This document shows positions 1 through 5,531 of a stretch of DNA of 6,133 nucleotides, piece by piece (position 1 is the first letter of the stretch; every line of letters starts with the position of its first letter). Source of the DNA: Bacillota bacterium. Its GTDB lineage: Bacteria; Bacillota; Clostridia; Christensenellales; CAG-138. The DNA lies in the NCBI GenBank assembly GCA_023461495.1, contig JAEYLA010000151.1:1-6133 (forward strand). The letters are read 5' to 3'. A program made the position numbers and the translations under genes. The notes under the pieces are model-generated. The model saw only the letters and a program-made list of their open reading frames with translations. It made no database searches and was not told where the DNA came from.

Positions 1-8
1 CGTTTCAT
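1..8 (-). CDS. Start of a third exporter-operon gene (partial, N-terminus only)
   Basis: Only ATG AAA CG (Met-Lys-Arg/...) is inside the window. I call it a gene because the ATG follows a strong AAAGGAGA ribosome binding site at 6-8 nt spacing and comes 11 nt after the permease stop on the same strand, a typical operon junction. Adaptor and MacB-type permease genes of this class are normally co-transcribed with an ABC ATPase, and no ATPase is seen elsewhere in the window, so an ATP-binding subunit is the most likely product. That is inference from context: three codons carry no family information. A second permease or an unrelated gene is also possible. Confidence 0.5.
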
Positions 9-12
9 ATCG

Positions 13-21
13 TTCTCCTTT
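13..21 (-). promoter_or_regulatory. Ribosome binding site of the next operon gene
   Basis: The minus strand reads AAAGGAGAA ending four bases before the ATG at 8..6. The AGGAG core lies at 19..15 and overlaps the TAA stop codon of the permease (22..20). This suggests that ribosomes finishing the permease can restart on the next gene. Confidence 0.6.
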
Positions 22-1396
22 ATTCCAGATTCATGGCCTCGATCGGCACCAGCCGCGACGCCTTCCATGCGGGATAAAACCCGAATACCGTGCCCGTAAA
101 CACCGCGAACACCAGCGCAAGCAAATAACCCCACAGGCTTGCCTCCACACGCATGCCCAATAGCTCCACCAGCGGCAGCAGCCCGAAGCTTAAGCCGACG
201 CCTACAATTCCCCCGATGACGGAGATGATGCAGGCCTCCAGCAAAAACTCCAGCAGTATGGTCTTTTTAGAGCAGCCGACGGCCTTTAATAAGCCGATTT
301 CCGAGGTGCGCTCTTTGACGGAAACGAACATGACGTTCATAATCCCGATGCCGCCCACAATGAACACGATGGAAGCAACGCCAAGCAGCAGCAGCGCCAG
401 CGTGTTCGCGGAACTCGACGCCGCCTCCATGGCGCTGCCCGCGTCGGCTATGTCAAAAAAGGCGTCTGGATAGTTTTCCGTGAGCAGCGCTTGAATATCT
501 TCCATCGCCTGCGGCACATCCGCCACATCTTCCGCAACCGCTGCAATCTTGGGTTCCGCGGTAGCGCCGAAGATCTGCTTCTGCGCCGTCGTATATGGAA
601 GGTATACCGCTTCATCGGGGCTGATGCCGGAGGAGACGCTGCCCATGCTATTGAGCACGCCGACGATCTCATAGTTCTTGCCGTCTATCGTCAGATAGTC
701 TCCATATGCGTAGGCGGCATAGGTAAAGAGTTCTTCCGCGAGACCATAGCCAATGACGCAGACATAATCCTCATACTCGGCATCCGCTTCCTCAAGAAAG
801 CGTCCATAAAGCACGGAAAGGTTACTCACATTCCGGTAATCCGCATAGATGCCGACGACAGTAGCTGTTTTTTCCTCCTCCAGCGAGCCGCCGTAAATAC
901 TCGTTTCCCCGCTTTGGAGAATGGTGACCTCCTTCAACCCCTCAACCAGGGAACGGATGTCCTCCACATCGTCTATCGTGAGACGTGTTGCCACCCTGCG
1001 GCTGCTGGAGCCGCCGCCCATACCCCCGCCAAAACTTCCCCCGCCGCCCATGCCCGGCGGGCCGCCTGCAGAGAAGGTCACGCTGCCGCCGCTGCGCGCG
1101 ATGCGCTGCCGGATTTCATTAAAATCCATCTGCGGCATGCTACCCGCCATGCCGCCGGGGCCGCCCTGCACCATGGCATCCATGTCCACGCCGTCGCCCA
1201 CGCTCACATCGATTGCGCCCGCGTTCAGGTTTTTGAACTGGTCGGCAACATCCGCCTGCCCGCCGCGGCCGATGGCGATGACGATGACGATGGTCGCGGC
1301 GCCAACAATGATGCCAAGCGACGTCATCATCATTTTGAACTTGTTCTCAATGATGTTGATCCACACCAGCCGCAGGACTTCGGAAAGCTGCATCAT
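20..1396 (-). CDS. MacB/FtsX-type ABC transporter permease with Gly/Met-rich insert
   Basis: A 458-aa membrane subunit of a MacAB/YknXYZ-like ABC exporter, working with the adaptor encoded upstream and a separate ATPase. The architecture is the MacB one. Helix 1 (about residues 23-43) follows a short amphipathic N-terminus. A large extracytoplasmic MacB_PCD-like domain (about 50-330) comes next. Three C-terminal helices lie at about 332-356, 383-406 and 420-443. Between helices 2 and 3 is the FtsX-family signature: GGIGIMNVMFVSVKERTSEI followed by GLLKAVG, then the FLLEA start of helix 3. The length fits MacB-type permeases that lack a fused ATPase (about 380-460 aa). Residues 70-134 are an insert very rich in Gly and Met, described separately. 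Its ATG overlaps the adaptor stop as ATGA (1396..1393), so translational coupling is likely. The substrate (peptide, toxin, lipid or drug) cannot be told. Confidence 0.9.
   Translation of the reverse strand: MMQLSEVLRLVWINIIENKFKMMMTSLGIIVGAATIVIVIAIGRGGQADVADQFKNLNAGAIDVSVGDGVDMDAMVQGGPGGMAGSMPQMDFNEIRQRIARSGGSVTFSAGGPPGMGGGGSFGGGMGGGSSSRRVATRLTIDDVEDIRSLVEGLKEVTILQSGETSIYGGSLEEEKTATVVGIYADYRNVSNLSVLYGRFLEEADAEYEDYVCVIGYGLAEELFTYAAYAYGDYLTIDGKNYEIVGVLNSMGSVSSGISPDEAVYLPYTTAQKQIFGATAEPKIAAVAEDVADVPQAMEDIQALLTENYPDAFFDIADAGSAMEAASSSANTLALLLLGVASIVFIVGGIGIMNVMFVSVKERTSEIGLLKAVGCSKKTILLEFLLEACIISVIGGIVGVGLSFGLLPLVELLGMRVEASLWGYLLALVFAVFTGTVFGFYPAWKASRLVPIEAMNLE
995..1189 (-). repeat. Low-complexity Gly/Met-rich coding insert in the permease
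   Basis: Permease residues about 70-134 form two Gly/Pro/Met-rich stretches (around GGPGGM and GGGGSFGGGMGGG) on either side of a short charged helix-like segment (DFNEIRQRIARSGG). The insert sits in the extracytoplasmic domain between an early beta-strand (IDVSVG) and the common LTIDDVEDI segment of MacB-type permeases. It has seven Met and no Cys or His. It is in frame, so it is part of the protein. Its role is unknown. Confidence 0.7.
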
Positions 1397-3072
1397 CCGC
1401 GCCCCACCGCACTTTCTACCCGTATGATATCCCCTTCCGAAAGCCCTTCTGTAATTTCCACATAGCGCCCGTCGGAGAAGCCGGTTTTTACCTGGGCCGT
1501 CACCGCCGCACCGTCCACCACCTTCTGCACGGTTGCAACGCCGTCCGTATTGGTGATTGCCGCCGCATTGATATAGAGTACGTCCAGCGCCGCCCGCTGT
1601 ACGAGCGTGACGTCGGCGCTCATTCCCTCATACATCAGCTGGGTGTTCTCTCCTTTGAGCCGGACATTGACGGTATAGCTGACGGTTGCGGCGCCGGAGC
1701 GGGAGGATTCTACCGTGATGGCGTCCACCATAGCCTCAAAGCTCTGCCCTTCAAACGCCGTCATGGCGACATTCGCCTCCTGTCCGATGGAAACGCCCAG
1801 AATATCCTCCTCCGAAATGGTGATGGGCACATAGACGCTTGCAATATCCGTCAGGGTGCAAAGCGTCTGCTCCATGAGCATGCCAAGGTCTTCGTTGTAG
1901 GTCACGTCAAACGAATCCCCCGCTTCGACGTTGACGCTTGCCACCATGCCGGTACAGGGGGACAGCACAAGTCCGTCAAGGGCGATGCTCTTCTTAAGCT
2001 CCTCAATTTCCGCCAAGAGCGTGTCGTATTTTTCCTGTGCTGCGTCCACCTTCTGCTGGAGCTGCAGCTCCGCAAGCTCCAGCGTGGTCTTCGCGGTGGA
2101 CGCGACGCTTTTCGCCAAATCTTTGTCCTGATCCGCGTTGGTGCTGCCCGAGGTGAGCGCAAGGTTCGCTTTTGCAAGCGCAAGCCGCGTCTTTTCCACA
2201 TTGGCGGCATATGCTGCAAGCTGATCCGCCACATCCGCTTCGTCCTCTACGCCGTTGCCGTAGGTTTCGGTAAATTCTGTTTTATAATCGTTATAAATGC
2301 TCTGGTAGGAAGACAGCTTGCTTTTGAGGGAAGAAAGGCTGCTGGATGACGCGAGCGACTCCTGCTCGTCAATCTCGCCCTGAATTTCTTCAAGGTATTC
2401 TTTCAGGCTCTCGAGATACGCCTTGTTGGTCTTAAAGCTCGCACTTGCCTGCAGATAATTGTTGTAGACTTTTTGGGCATCCACATACGCCTTATCCGCA
2501 TTGGTGACGGCAAGCTGCAATTCCTCCACCGTCAGGGTTTCCTGCGAGGAGGCGAGCTTGCCGCTTTCGATGCTGGTTTCATAATCCTGCTTTGCTTTTA
2601 AAATGCCCGTCTGCTGGTCAAGCTTTGCTTTTTCCACTTCAAGGCCCGCCTGCTCCAAGGTAAGTTCATAGCTCTGGAGCCCTGCTGCGATTTCATCCGC
2701 ATTGAGCTTTATCAATGGATCGCCCTCCTTGACGGAGGAGCCGGCTTTGACATAGACCTCCTCCACCGTAGAAGAGACGGAGACCGTCACCGTTTCGCGC
2801 TCGAGCGAGATCGAAGAGCTTTCGCTCTGCCCGACGATGATATCGCCGCGCGCTACCTGATATTCCCGGTAGAGTGCTTCGCTCTGCGCGTTCTGCCCCT
2901 TGGGCAGCACAATCAGCAGCACCGCCGCCGCCGCGAGCAGGCCGCCGCCCAGCACAAAGAATACCCATTTTTTCTTTTTGGGCTTTATCTGCCCCTCCTG
3001 CTCGCCAAGCAAATTGAGAATTTCTTCTCCGCTGTGCTTGCGCCTGCCTTTTTGTCCGTCTTTACGCTGCAT
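1393..3072 (-). CDS. MacA/HlyD-type efflux adaptor, membrane-anchored, long coiled coil
   Basis: An adaptor (membrane fusion) subunit of an ABC exporter, 559 aa from the chosen start. In order: a basic cytoplasmic N-terminus with a KPKKKK stretch, one membrane helix (about 36-57), the first half of a lipoyl/barrel-sandwich domain (about 95-125, with VEEVYVKAGSSVKEGDPL), a long alpha-helical coiled coil (about 131-362), the returning lipoyl half (LSPCTGMVASVNVEAGDSFD, about 370-389), a beta-barrel, and a C-terminal membrane-proximal domain ending ITEGLSEGDIIRVESAVGRG. An in-frame ATG at 3120 would add 16 residues, but it has no ribosome binding site and lies only 9 nt past the TATAAT box. The ATG at 3072 is preceded by AGGAGGGG and TAAGG. 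At 559 aa it is much longer than E. coli MacA (371 aa), mainly because of the coiled coil. It is first in the operon and coupled to the permease by ATGA. With no outer membrane, it probably guides substrate at the cell surface. Confidence 0.88.
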   Translation of the reverse strand: MQRKDGQKGRRKHSGEEILNLLGEQEGQIKPKKKKWVFFVLGGGLLAAAAVLLIVLPKGQNAQSEALYREYQVARGDIIVGQSESSSISLERETVTVSVSSTVEEVYVKAGSSVKEGDPLIKLNADEIAAGLQSYELTLEQAGLEVEKAKLDQQTGILKAKQDYETSIESGKLASSQETLTVEELQLAVTNADKAYVDAQKVYNNYLQASASFKTNKAYLESLKEYLEEIQGEIDEQESLASSSSLSSLKSKLSSYQSIYNDYKTEFTETYGNGVEDEADVADQLAAYAANVEKTRLALAKANLALTSGSTNADQDKDLAKSVASTAKTTLELAELQLQQKVDAAQEKYDTLLAEIEELKKSIALDGLVLSPCTGMVASVNVEAGDSFDVTYNEDLGMLMEQTLCTLTDIASVYVPITISEEDILGVSIGQEANVAMTAFEGQSFEAMVDAITVESSRSGAATVSYTVNVRLKGENTQLMYEGMSADVTLVQRAALDVLYINAAAITNTDGVATVQKVVDGAAVTAQVKTGFSDGRYVEITEGLSEGDIIRVESAVGRG

Positions 3073-3077
3073 GCCGG

Positions 3078-3090
3078 CCTTACCCCTCCT
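3078..3090 (-). promoter_or_regulatory. Ribosome binding site that decides the adaptor start
   Basis: The minus strand has AGGAGG at 3090..3085 and TAAGG at 3082..3078, which lie 12 and 5 nt before the ATG at 3072..3070. The upstream ATG at 3120 is preceded only by AATGGCAAAAAA. This favours the shorter adaptor, although the AGGAGG spacing is a little long. Confidence 0.6.
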
Positions 3091-3129
3091 GAACCAAAAA
3101 CTCGTACGCTCGGAATTCATTTTTTTGCC

Positions 3130-3135
3130 ATTATA
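3130..3135 (-). promoter_or_regulatory. -10 box of the exporter operon promoter
   Basis: A perfect TATAAT lies at 3135..3130 on the minus strand. It predicts a transcript start near 3122-3124 and a leader of about 50 nt before the adaptor ATG at 3072. No good TTGACA lies 16-18 nt upstream. That position is occupied by the direct repeats at 3143-3164, as expected of a promoter that needs an activator. Confidence 0.6.
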
Positions 3136-3142
3136 ACGAACG

Positions 3143-3164
3143 AGGCTTTAGGAAGGCTTAAAGA
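3143..3164. promoter_or_regulatory. 11-bp direct repeat, probable response-regulator site at the exporter promoter
   Basis: The plus strand reads AGGCTTTAGGA (3143-3153) and AGGCTTAAAGA (3154-3164), two adjacent 11-bp repeats matching at 9 of 11 positions. Read on the minus strand, the half-sites are TTTAAG (3162..3157), five bases, then CTAAAG (3151..3146). Hexamers repeating every 11 bp are the usual form of OmpR/PhoB-family sites; the PmrA box, for example, is CTTAAG-N5-CTTAAG. The pair covers the missing -35 region of the adaptor promoter. The regulator encoded next door is the obvious candidate ligand, by inference. Confidence 0.55.
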
Positions 3165-3215
3165 ATAGCCCTTTGTCACAATCCAGCCAAAATCTGTACC
3201 TGGTTTGCCATGCTT

Positions 3216-3232
3216 TTTAAGCCTTGTTTCAT
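3216..3232 (+). promoter_or_regulatory. Inverted copy of the operator near the regulator promoter
   Basis: TTTAAGCCTT at 3216-3225 is the exact reverse complement of AAGGCTTAAA at 3153-3162. Followed 11 bp on by TTTCAT (3227-3232), it gives a second TTTAAG-N5-TTTCAT half-site pair pointing towards the regulator gene. The second half-site is a poor match. The centres of the two 10-bp copies are 63 bp apart, about six helical turns. This suggests autoregulation of the two-component genes. Confidence 0.4.
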
Positions 3233-3248
3233 ACATGTCTGGAAAAAG

Positions 3249-3259
3249 TATGGTACGAT
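3249..3259 (+). promoter_or_regulatory. Possible -10 region of the two-component operon
   Basis: Two overlapping weak -10 candidates lie here: TATGGT (3249-3254) and TACGAT (3254-3259). The first is 16 nt after the TTTCAT half-site, which would then sit at -35. Either would give a leader of about 40-45 nt before the GTG at 3307. Neither is close to consensus, so the exact promoter is uncertain. Confidence 0.25.
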
Positions 3260-3294
3260 ACTGACAACGCTTGGAATTCACAATACAACAGGTT

Positions 3295-3300
3295 GAGGTG
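3295..3300 (+). promoter_or_regulatory. Ribosome binding site that decides the regulator start
   Basis: GAGGTG ends 6 nt before the GTG at 3307. It contains the alternative GTG at 3298 and so argues against that codon as the start. Confidence 0.6.
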
Positions 3301-3306
3301 AAGCCG

Positions 3307-3984
3307 GTGAAATTGTTGCTTATAGAAGATGAACGGGCGATGGCGAACGCTCTCGAAGAGGCGTTCTTAAAAAGCGGCTACGCGATGCAGCTTGCGTATG
3401 ACGGTACGGAAGGGATGCGCTTTGCGCTCAATGAAAGCTTTGATGTGATCGTGATGGACGTGATGCTGCCCGGACACAGCGGCCTCTCCATCCTGCGCGC
3501 CATGCGGCAGCAGAAGCGCGCCACGCCTGTGCTGCTGTTGACTGCCCGCACGGACGTCAGCGACCGGGTCGTGGGGCTGGACTGCGGCGCGGATGATTAT
3601 CTGACAAAGCCGTTTGCGCTTGAGGAGCTTCTGGCGCGCGTGCGGGCATTGAGCCGCCGCTCCACGGAGCTTGAAAAAAACGATGCGCTGCACTTTGCGG
3701 ATATTACGCTGATGCCGCACGCGTACACGCTTACCTGTGGGCAGGAAAGTGTGAGGCTCAGCAAGCGCGAGACCGAAATCTTTTCTTACTTTTTACAGCG
3801 CAAGCATACTGCCGTGCAAAAGGAAGACCTCTACATCAAAATTTGGGGGTATGACAATACGGCGGATATTTCCATTGTGGAGGTATACATCTCCTTTCTG
3901 CGCAAGAAGCTTCACCACATCCACGCCCATGTGGAAATACAAAGCGTGCGCGGGGTAGGCTACCGCCTGTTGGATACGCTATGA
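3307..3984 (+). CDS. OmpR/PhoB-family response regulator
   Basis: A 225-aa cytoplasmic transcription factor phosphorylated by the histidine kinase encoded immediately downstream. The receiver domain (1-115) begins MKLLLIEDE and has the acidic pair E7/D8, the phosphoacceptor D51 in VIVMDVMLPG, T79 in LLLTAR, and Y98 and K101 in DDYLTKPF. The winged-helix DNA-binding domain (about 125-222) has RLSKRETEIFSYFL, a recognition-helix region SIVEVYISFLRKKL, and the closing VRGVGYRLL wing. All key residues are present. I chose GTG at 3307 because GAGGTG lies 6 nt before it and the protein then starts as this family usually does. A TTG at 3271 and a GTG at 3298 are in frame but less well placed. Its stop overlaps the kinase ATG. 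Probable targets are the repeats at 3143-3164 and 3216-3232. Confidence 0.93.
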   Translation: MKLLLIEDERAMANALEEAFLKSGYAMQLAYDGTEGMRFALNESFDVIVMDVMLPGHSGLSILRAMRQQKRATPVLLLTARTDVSDRVVGLDCGADDYLTKPFALEELLARVRALSRRSTELEKNDALHFADITLMPHAYTLTCGQESVRLSKRETEIFSYFLQRKHTAVQKEDLYIKIWGYDNTADISIVEVYISFLRKKLHHIHAHVEIQSVRGVGYRLLDTL

Positions 3985-5213
3985 GAAAAAAGCACAATAG
4001 CTCCCCGTTCCGTGAGAATGCCGGCCTGCAGCGCCTAAAGGCGCATATGGTGCGCATCAATATGGCGCTGTTGACCGGGGTGCTCATTGGCGTCATCGCC
4101 ATTTTGCTGCTGCTCCTTGGCGCGCAGAACAAGCGCGCGACGGAGGATGCCCTTGGCCGGATGCTGAGCGCCCGCATACAGGGCGGCCCCGGGCAGCGTC
4201 CGCTGTTTGGCGGCGTACTGATTGAGTATGATGCGGAGAGCGCAACGCTTCGCAAAACCAATCCGCCGGAGCTTTCCGAAGAAACGGTGGAGCGGATGAA
4301 GGCGCTCGCCCTTGCGCAGAACAAACAGAGCGGCGAGGTCGTATTTAACGATTACGCGTTCGCATATGAGATCCGCGCGTCAGGTCCCGCGCACAAAATT
4401 GCGTTTGTGGACATCAGCCCCCAACGGGAGATGCTGCAAAATGCCCTGCTGATTTGCCTGGGTGCAGGCTCCCTAAGCTTATTGGCGCTGTGGGGCCTGA
4501 GCCGGTATCTTGCGGACCGCGCGGTGCAGCCGGTACAGCAGGCGTTTGTGCGGCAGAAGACGTTTGTTGCCGACGCCTCCCATGAGCTGAAAACCCCGCT
4601 CGCCATACTCAACGCGAATTTATCCTTGATGAAGGACTCCCTCCCCGAAACCGCGCCGGAGCAACGCTACCTGCGCGTGATGGAAGAACAGGAAACGCGC
4701 ATGGCGAATTTGATTGCGGATATGCTGGAGCTTGCGCGGCTTGATGAAGCGGGCAGCCATACGGTGTATACAACAACAGATTTAAGCGCCCTTGTGGAAG
4801 GGCAATTGCTTTCCTTTGACGCGCTCCTGTATGAGCAGGGGCTGTCGCTGACAACATCCGTAGCCCCGGATGTGACAATAGAAAGCGATGTGCTTTCGAT
4901 CGAAAAGCTCCTTGGCATCCTCCTTGACAACGCCTGCCGTCATACGCCGTGCGGCGGCACCGTAACGGTTTCCCTGCAAAATGACCGCAGCGTTACATTG
5001 GCGGTAGAGAACACAGGCGCCGGTATCGAGCCCGGACATCTCTTGCATTTGTTTGATCGGTTCTACCGGGTGGACAGCGCCCGCGCGCGGGACAGCGGCG
5101 GATATGGGCTGGGCCTTGCCATTGCCCAGGCAATTGCTGTTGCGCACGGCGGCGAGATCCGCGCCGAGAGTGAAGTGGGCAGGTACACGCGCTTTATCGT
5201 CCAGTTTTCATGA
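3981..5213 (+). CDS. Sensor histidine kinase, two-helix, CiaH-like, without full HAMP
   Basis: A 410-aa membrane sensor kinase, partner of the upstream regulator, whose stop it overlaps as ATGA. Order: a basic N-terminus, membrane helix 1 (about 26-47), an extracellular sensor of about 105 residues (48-153) with no recognisable domain, and helix 2 (about 154-173). Next come a short linker and the dimerisation/phosphoacceptor helix with H201 in SHELKTPL. The ATPase domain follows: N box LLDNACRHTP (N317), G1 ENTGAGI, F box LFDRFYR, and G2 GGYGLGLAIA. The linker from helix 2 to His is only about 27 residues, too short for a complete HAMP domain, as in CiaH-type kinases. In the G1 box the usual Asp is Asn344, a variant I recall in other Firmicutes kinases. 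All catalytic parts are otherwise present. The signal is unknown; the neighbouring exporter suggests an envelope-active compound. Confidence 0.92.
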   Translation: MRKKHNSSPFRENAGLQRLKAHMVRINMALLTGVLIGVIAILLLLLGAQNKRATEDALGRMLSARIQGGPGQRPLFGGVLIEYDAESATLRKTNPPELSEETVERMKALALAQNKQSGEVVFNDYAFAYEIRASGPAHKIAFVDISPQREMLQNALLICLGAGSLSLLALWGLSRYLADRAVQPVQQAFVRQKTFVADASHELKTPLAILNANLSLMKDSLPETAPEQRYLRVMEEQETRMANLIADMLELARLDEAGSHTVYTTTDLSALVEGQLLSFDALLYEQGLSLTTSVAPDVTIESDVLSIEKLLGILLDNACRHTPCGGTVTVSLQNDRSVTLAVENTGAGIEPGHLLHLFDRFYRVDSARARDSGGYGLGLAIAQAIAVAHGGEIRAESEVGRYTRFIVQFS

Positions 5214-5399
5214 CTCAACCGCAATAAAAAGGCCTCCGTCCGGATCATGGTCCAGCGGAGGCTTTTTGCGGTCATACGCTTTTGGATTTGGGGGTTTGCG
5301 GGTGACGGGGTTGAACGTGCCCCAGGTCGTCCGCTGTGCGCGGTCGAGCGCGCGCTTCACCTTTTTACTGAGCTTTTGCTTTGGAACGAATTTTTCCAT
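5208..5399 (-). CDS. Small basic protein, conserved hypothetical in Clostridia
   Basis: A 63-aa protein starting MEKFVPKQKLSKKVKR, then ALDRAQRTTWGTFNPVTRK, and ending DPDGGLFIAVES. The first 46 residues are rich in Lys and Arg, with a W-G-x-x-N-P-V-T-R-K centre. From memory, short Clostridial hypothetical proteins share this pattern (xPKxKLSKKxK...TWG...NPVTRK); I could not check this here, and no function is known to me. The chosen ATG (5399) has AAGGA about 10 nt upstream. Farther upstream in-frame codons add a region without that pattern. There is no membrane segment or signal peptide. It converges on the kinase gene and overlaps its last 6 bases, and its final codons are the terminator hairpin. 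The last 15 or so residues may therefore be recent or unimportant. Nucleic-acid binding would fit the charge but is speculation. Confidence 0.65.
   Translation of the reverse strand: MEKFVPKQKLSKKVKRALDRAQRTTWGTFNPVTRKPPNPKAYDRKKPPLDHDPDGGLFIAVES
5218..5272 (+). terminator. Rho-independent terminator of the two-component operon, potentially bidirectional
   Basis: GCCTCCG (5232-5238) pairs with CGGAGGC (5256-5262), with an inner GGA/TCC helix and a 6-nt loop. The flanking AAAAA (5226-5230) and TTTTT (5263-5267) give a U-tract on either strand, and one G (5231) is bulged. An outer ACCGC/GCGGT pair (5218-5222 with 5268-5272) extends the dyad. It begins 5 nt after the kinase stop, so it should end that transcript. 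On the minus strand the same hairpin is followed by TTTTTATTG and could also terminate. Confidence 0.85.
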
Positions 5400-5450
5400 A
5401 TTGCACACATCCTTTCCTAACTGGGTTTTGCCGCGCGTTTGTGCGGCATG

Positions 5451-5459
5451 TGGTATACT
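5451..5459 (+). promoter_or_regulatory. Extended -10 promoter of the exonuclease gene
   Basis: TGGTATACT contains TATACT (5454-5459; 5 of 6 matches to TATAAT) preceded by TG one base away, an extended -10 element. There is no good -35 at the normal distance (the DNA there is GC-rich), which extended -10 promoters can tolerate. It predicts a leader of about 65 nt before the ATG at 5532. Confidence 0.45.
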
Positions 5460-5475
5460 TACTATCAGCGTTATT

Positions 5476-5497
5476 ATGCGCGGCAACCGCCGCGCGT
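5476..5497 (+). other. GC-rich hairpin in the exonuclease leader
   Basis: GCGCGGC (5478-5484) and GCCGCGC (5489-5495) form a perfect 7-bp stem with loop AACC. A U-G and an A-U pair extend it to 9 bp in RNA. No U-tract follows, so it is not a standard terminator. It lies between the predicted promoter and the ribosome binding site and would be at the 5' end of the mRNA. Confidence 0.4.
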
Positions 5498-5516
5498 GAT
5501 ACCTGTTTTGTTAATA

Positions 5517-5522
5517 AAGGAG
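5517..5522 (+). promoter_or_regulatory. Ribosome binding site of the exonuclease gene
   Basis: AAGGAG lies 9 nt before the ATG at 5532 and supports that start. The active-site motif then falls at residue 12, as usual for this fold. Confidence 0.7.
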
Positions 5523-5531
5523 CGCAAACGC

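Noticed and set aside
921..1427. Plus-strand Pro-rich frame opposite the Gly-rich permease insert
   Set aside because: The Pro runs are simply the reverse complement of Gly codons. No own ribosome binding site or family was seen.
491..1465. Long plus-strand open frame (324 codons) opposite the permease
   Set aside because: Its translation is His/Ala/Arg-rich with no domain, and it lies antisense to a clear MacB-type permease. It is a by-product of GC-rich codon use.
3073..3120. Adaptor start at the ATG at 3120 (16 more residues)
   Set aside because: There is no ribosome binding site upstream, and the TATAAT at 3135..3130 would leave almost no leader. The ATG at 3072 has AGGAGG and TAAGG.
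3162..3190. Second minus-strand promoter TTGGCT-N17-TATTCT
   Set aside because: Each hexamer matches consensus at only 4 of 6 positions, and a perfect TATAAT lies closer to the gene.
3271..3306. Regulator start at TTG 3271 or GTG 3298
   Set aside because: The extra residues precede the usual receiver N-terminus, and GAGGTG is spaced correctly only for the GTG at 3307.
5476..5497. Leader hairpin as a terminator or attenuator
   Set aside because: No U-tract follows the stem and no alternative pairing or leader peptide was found.
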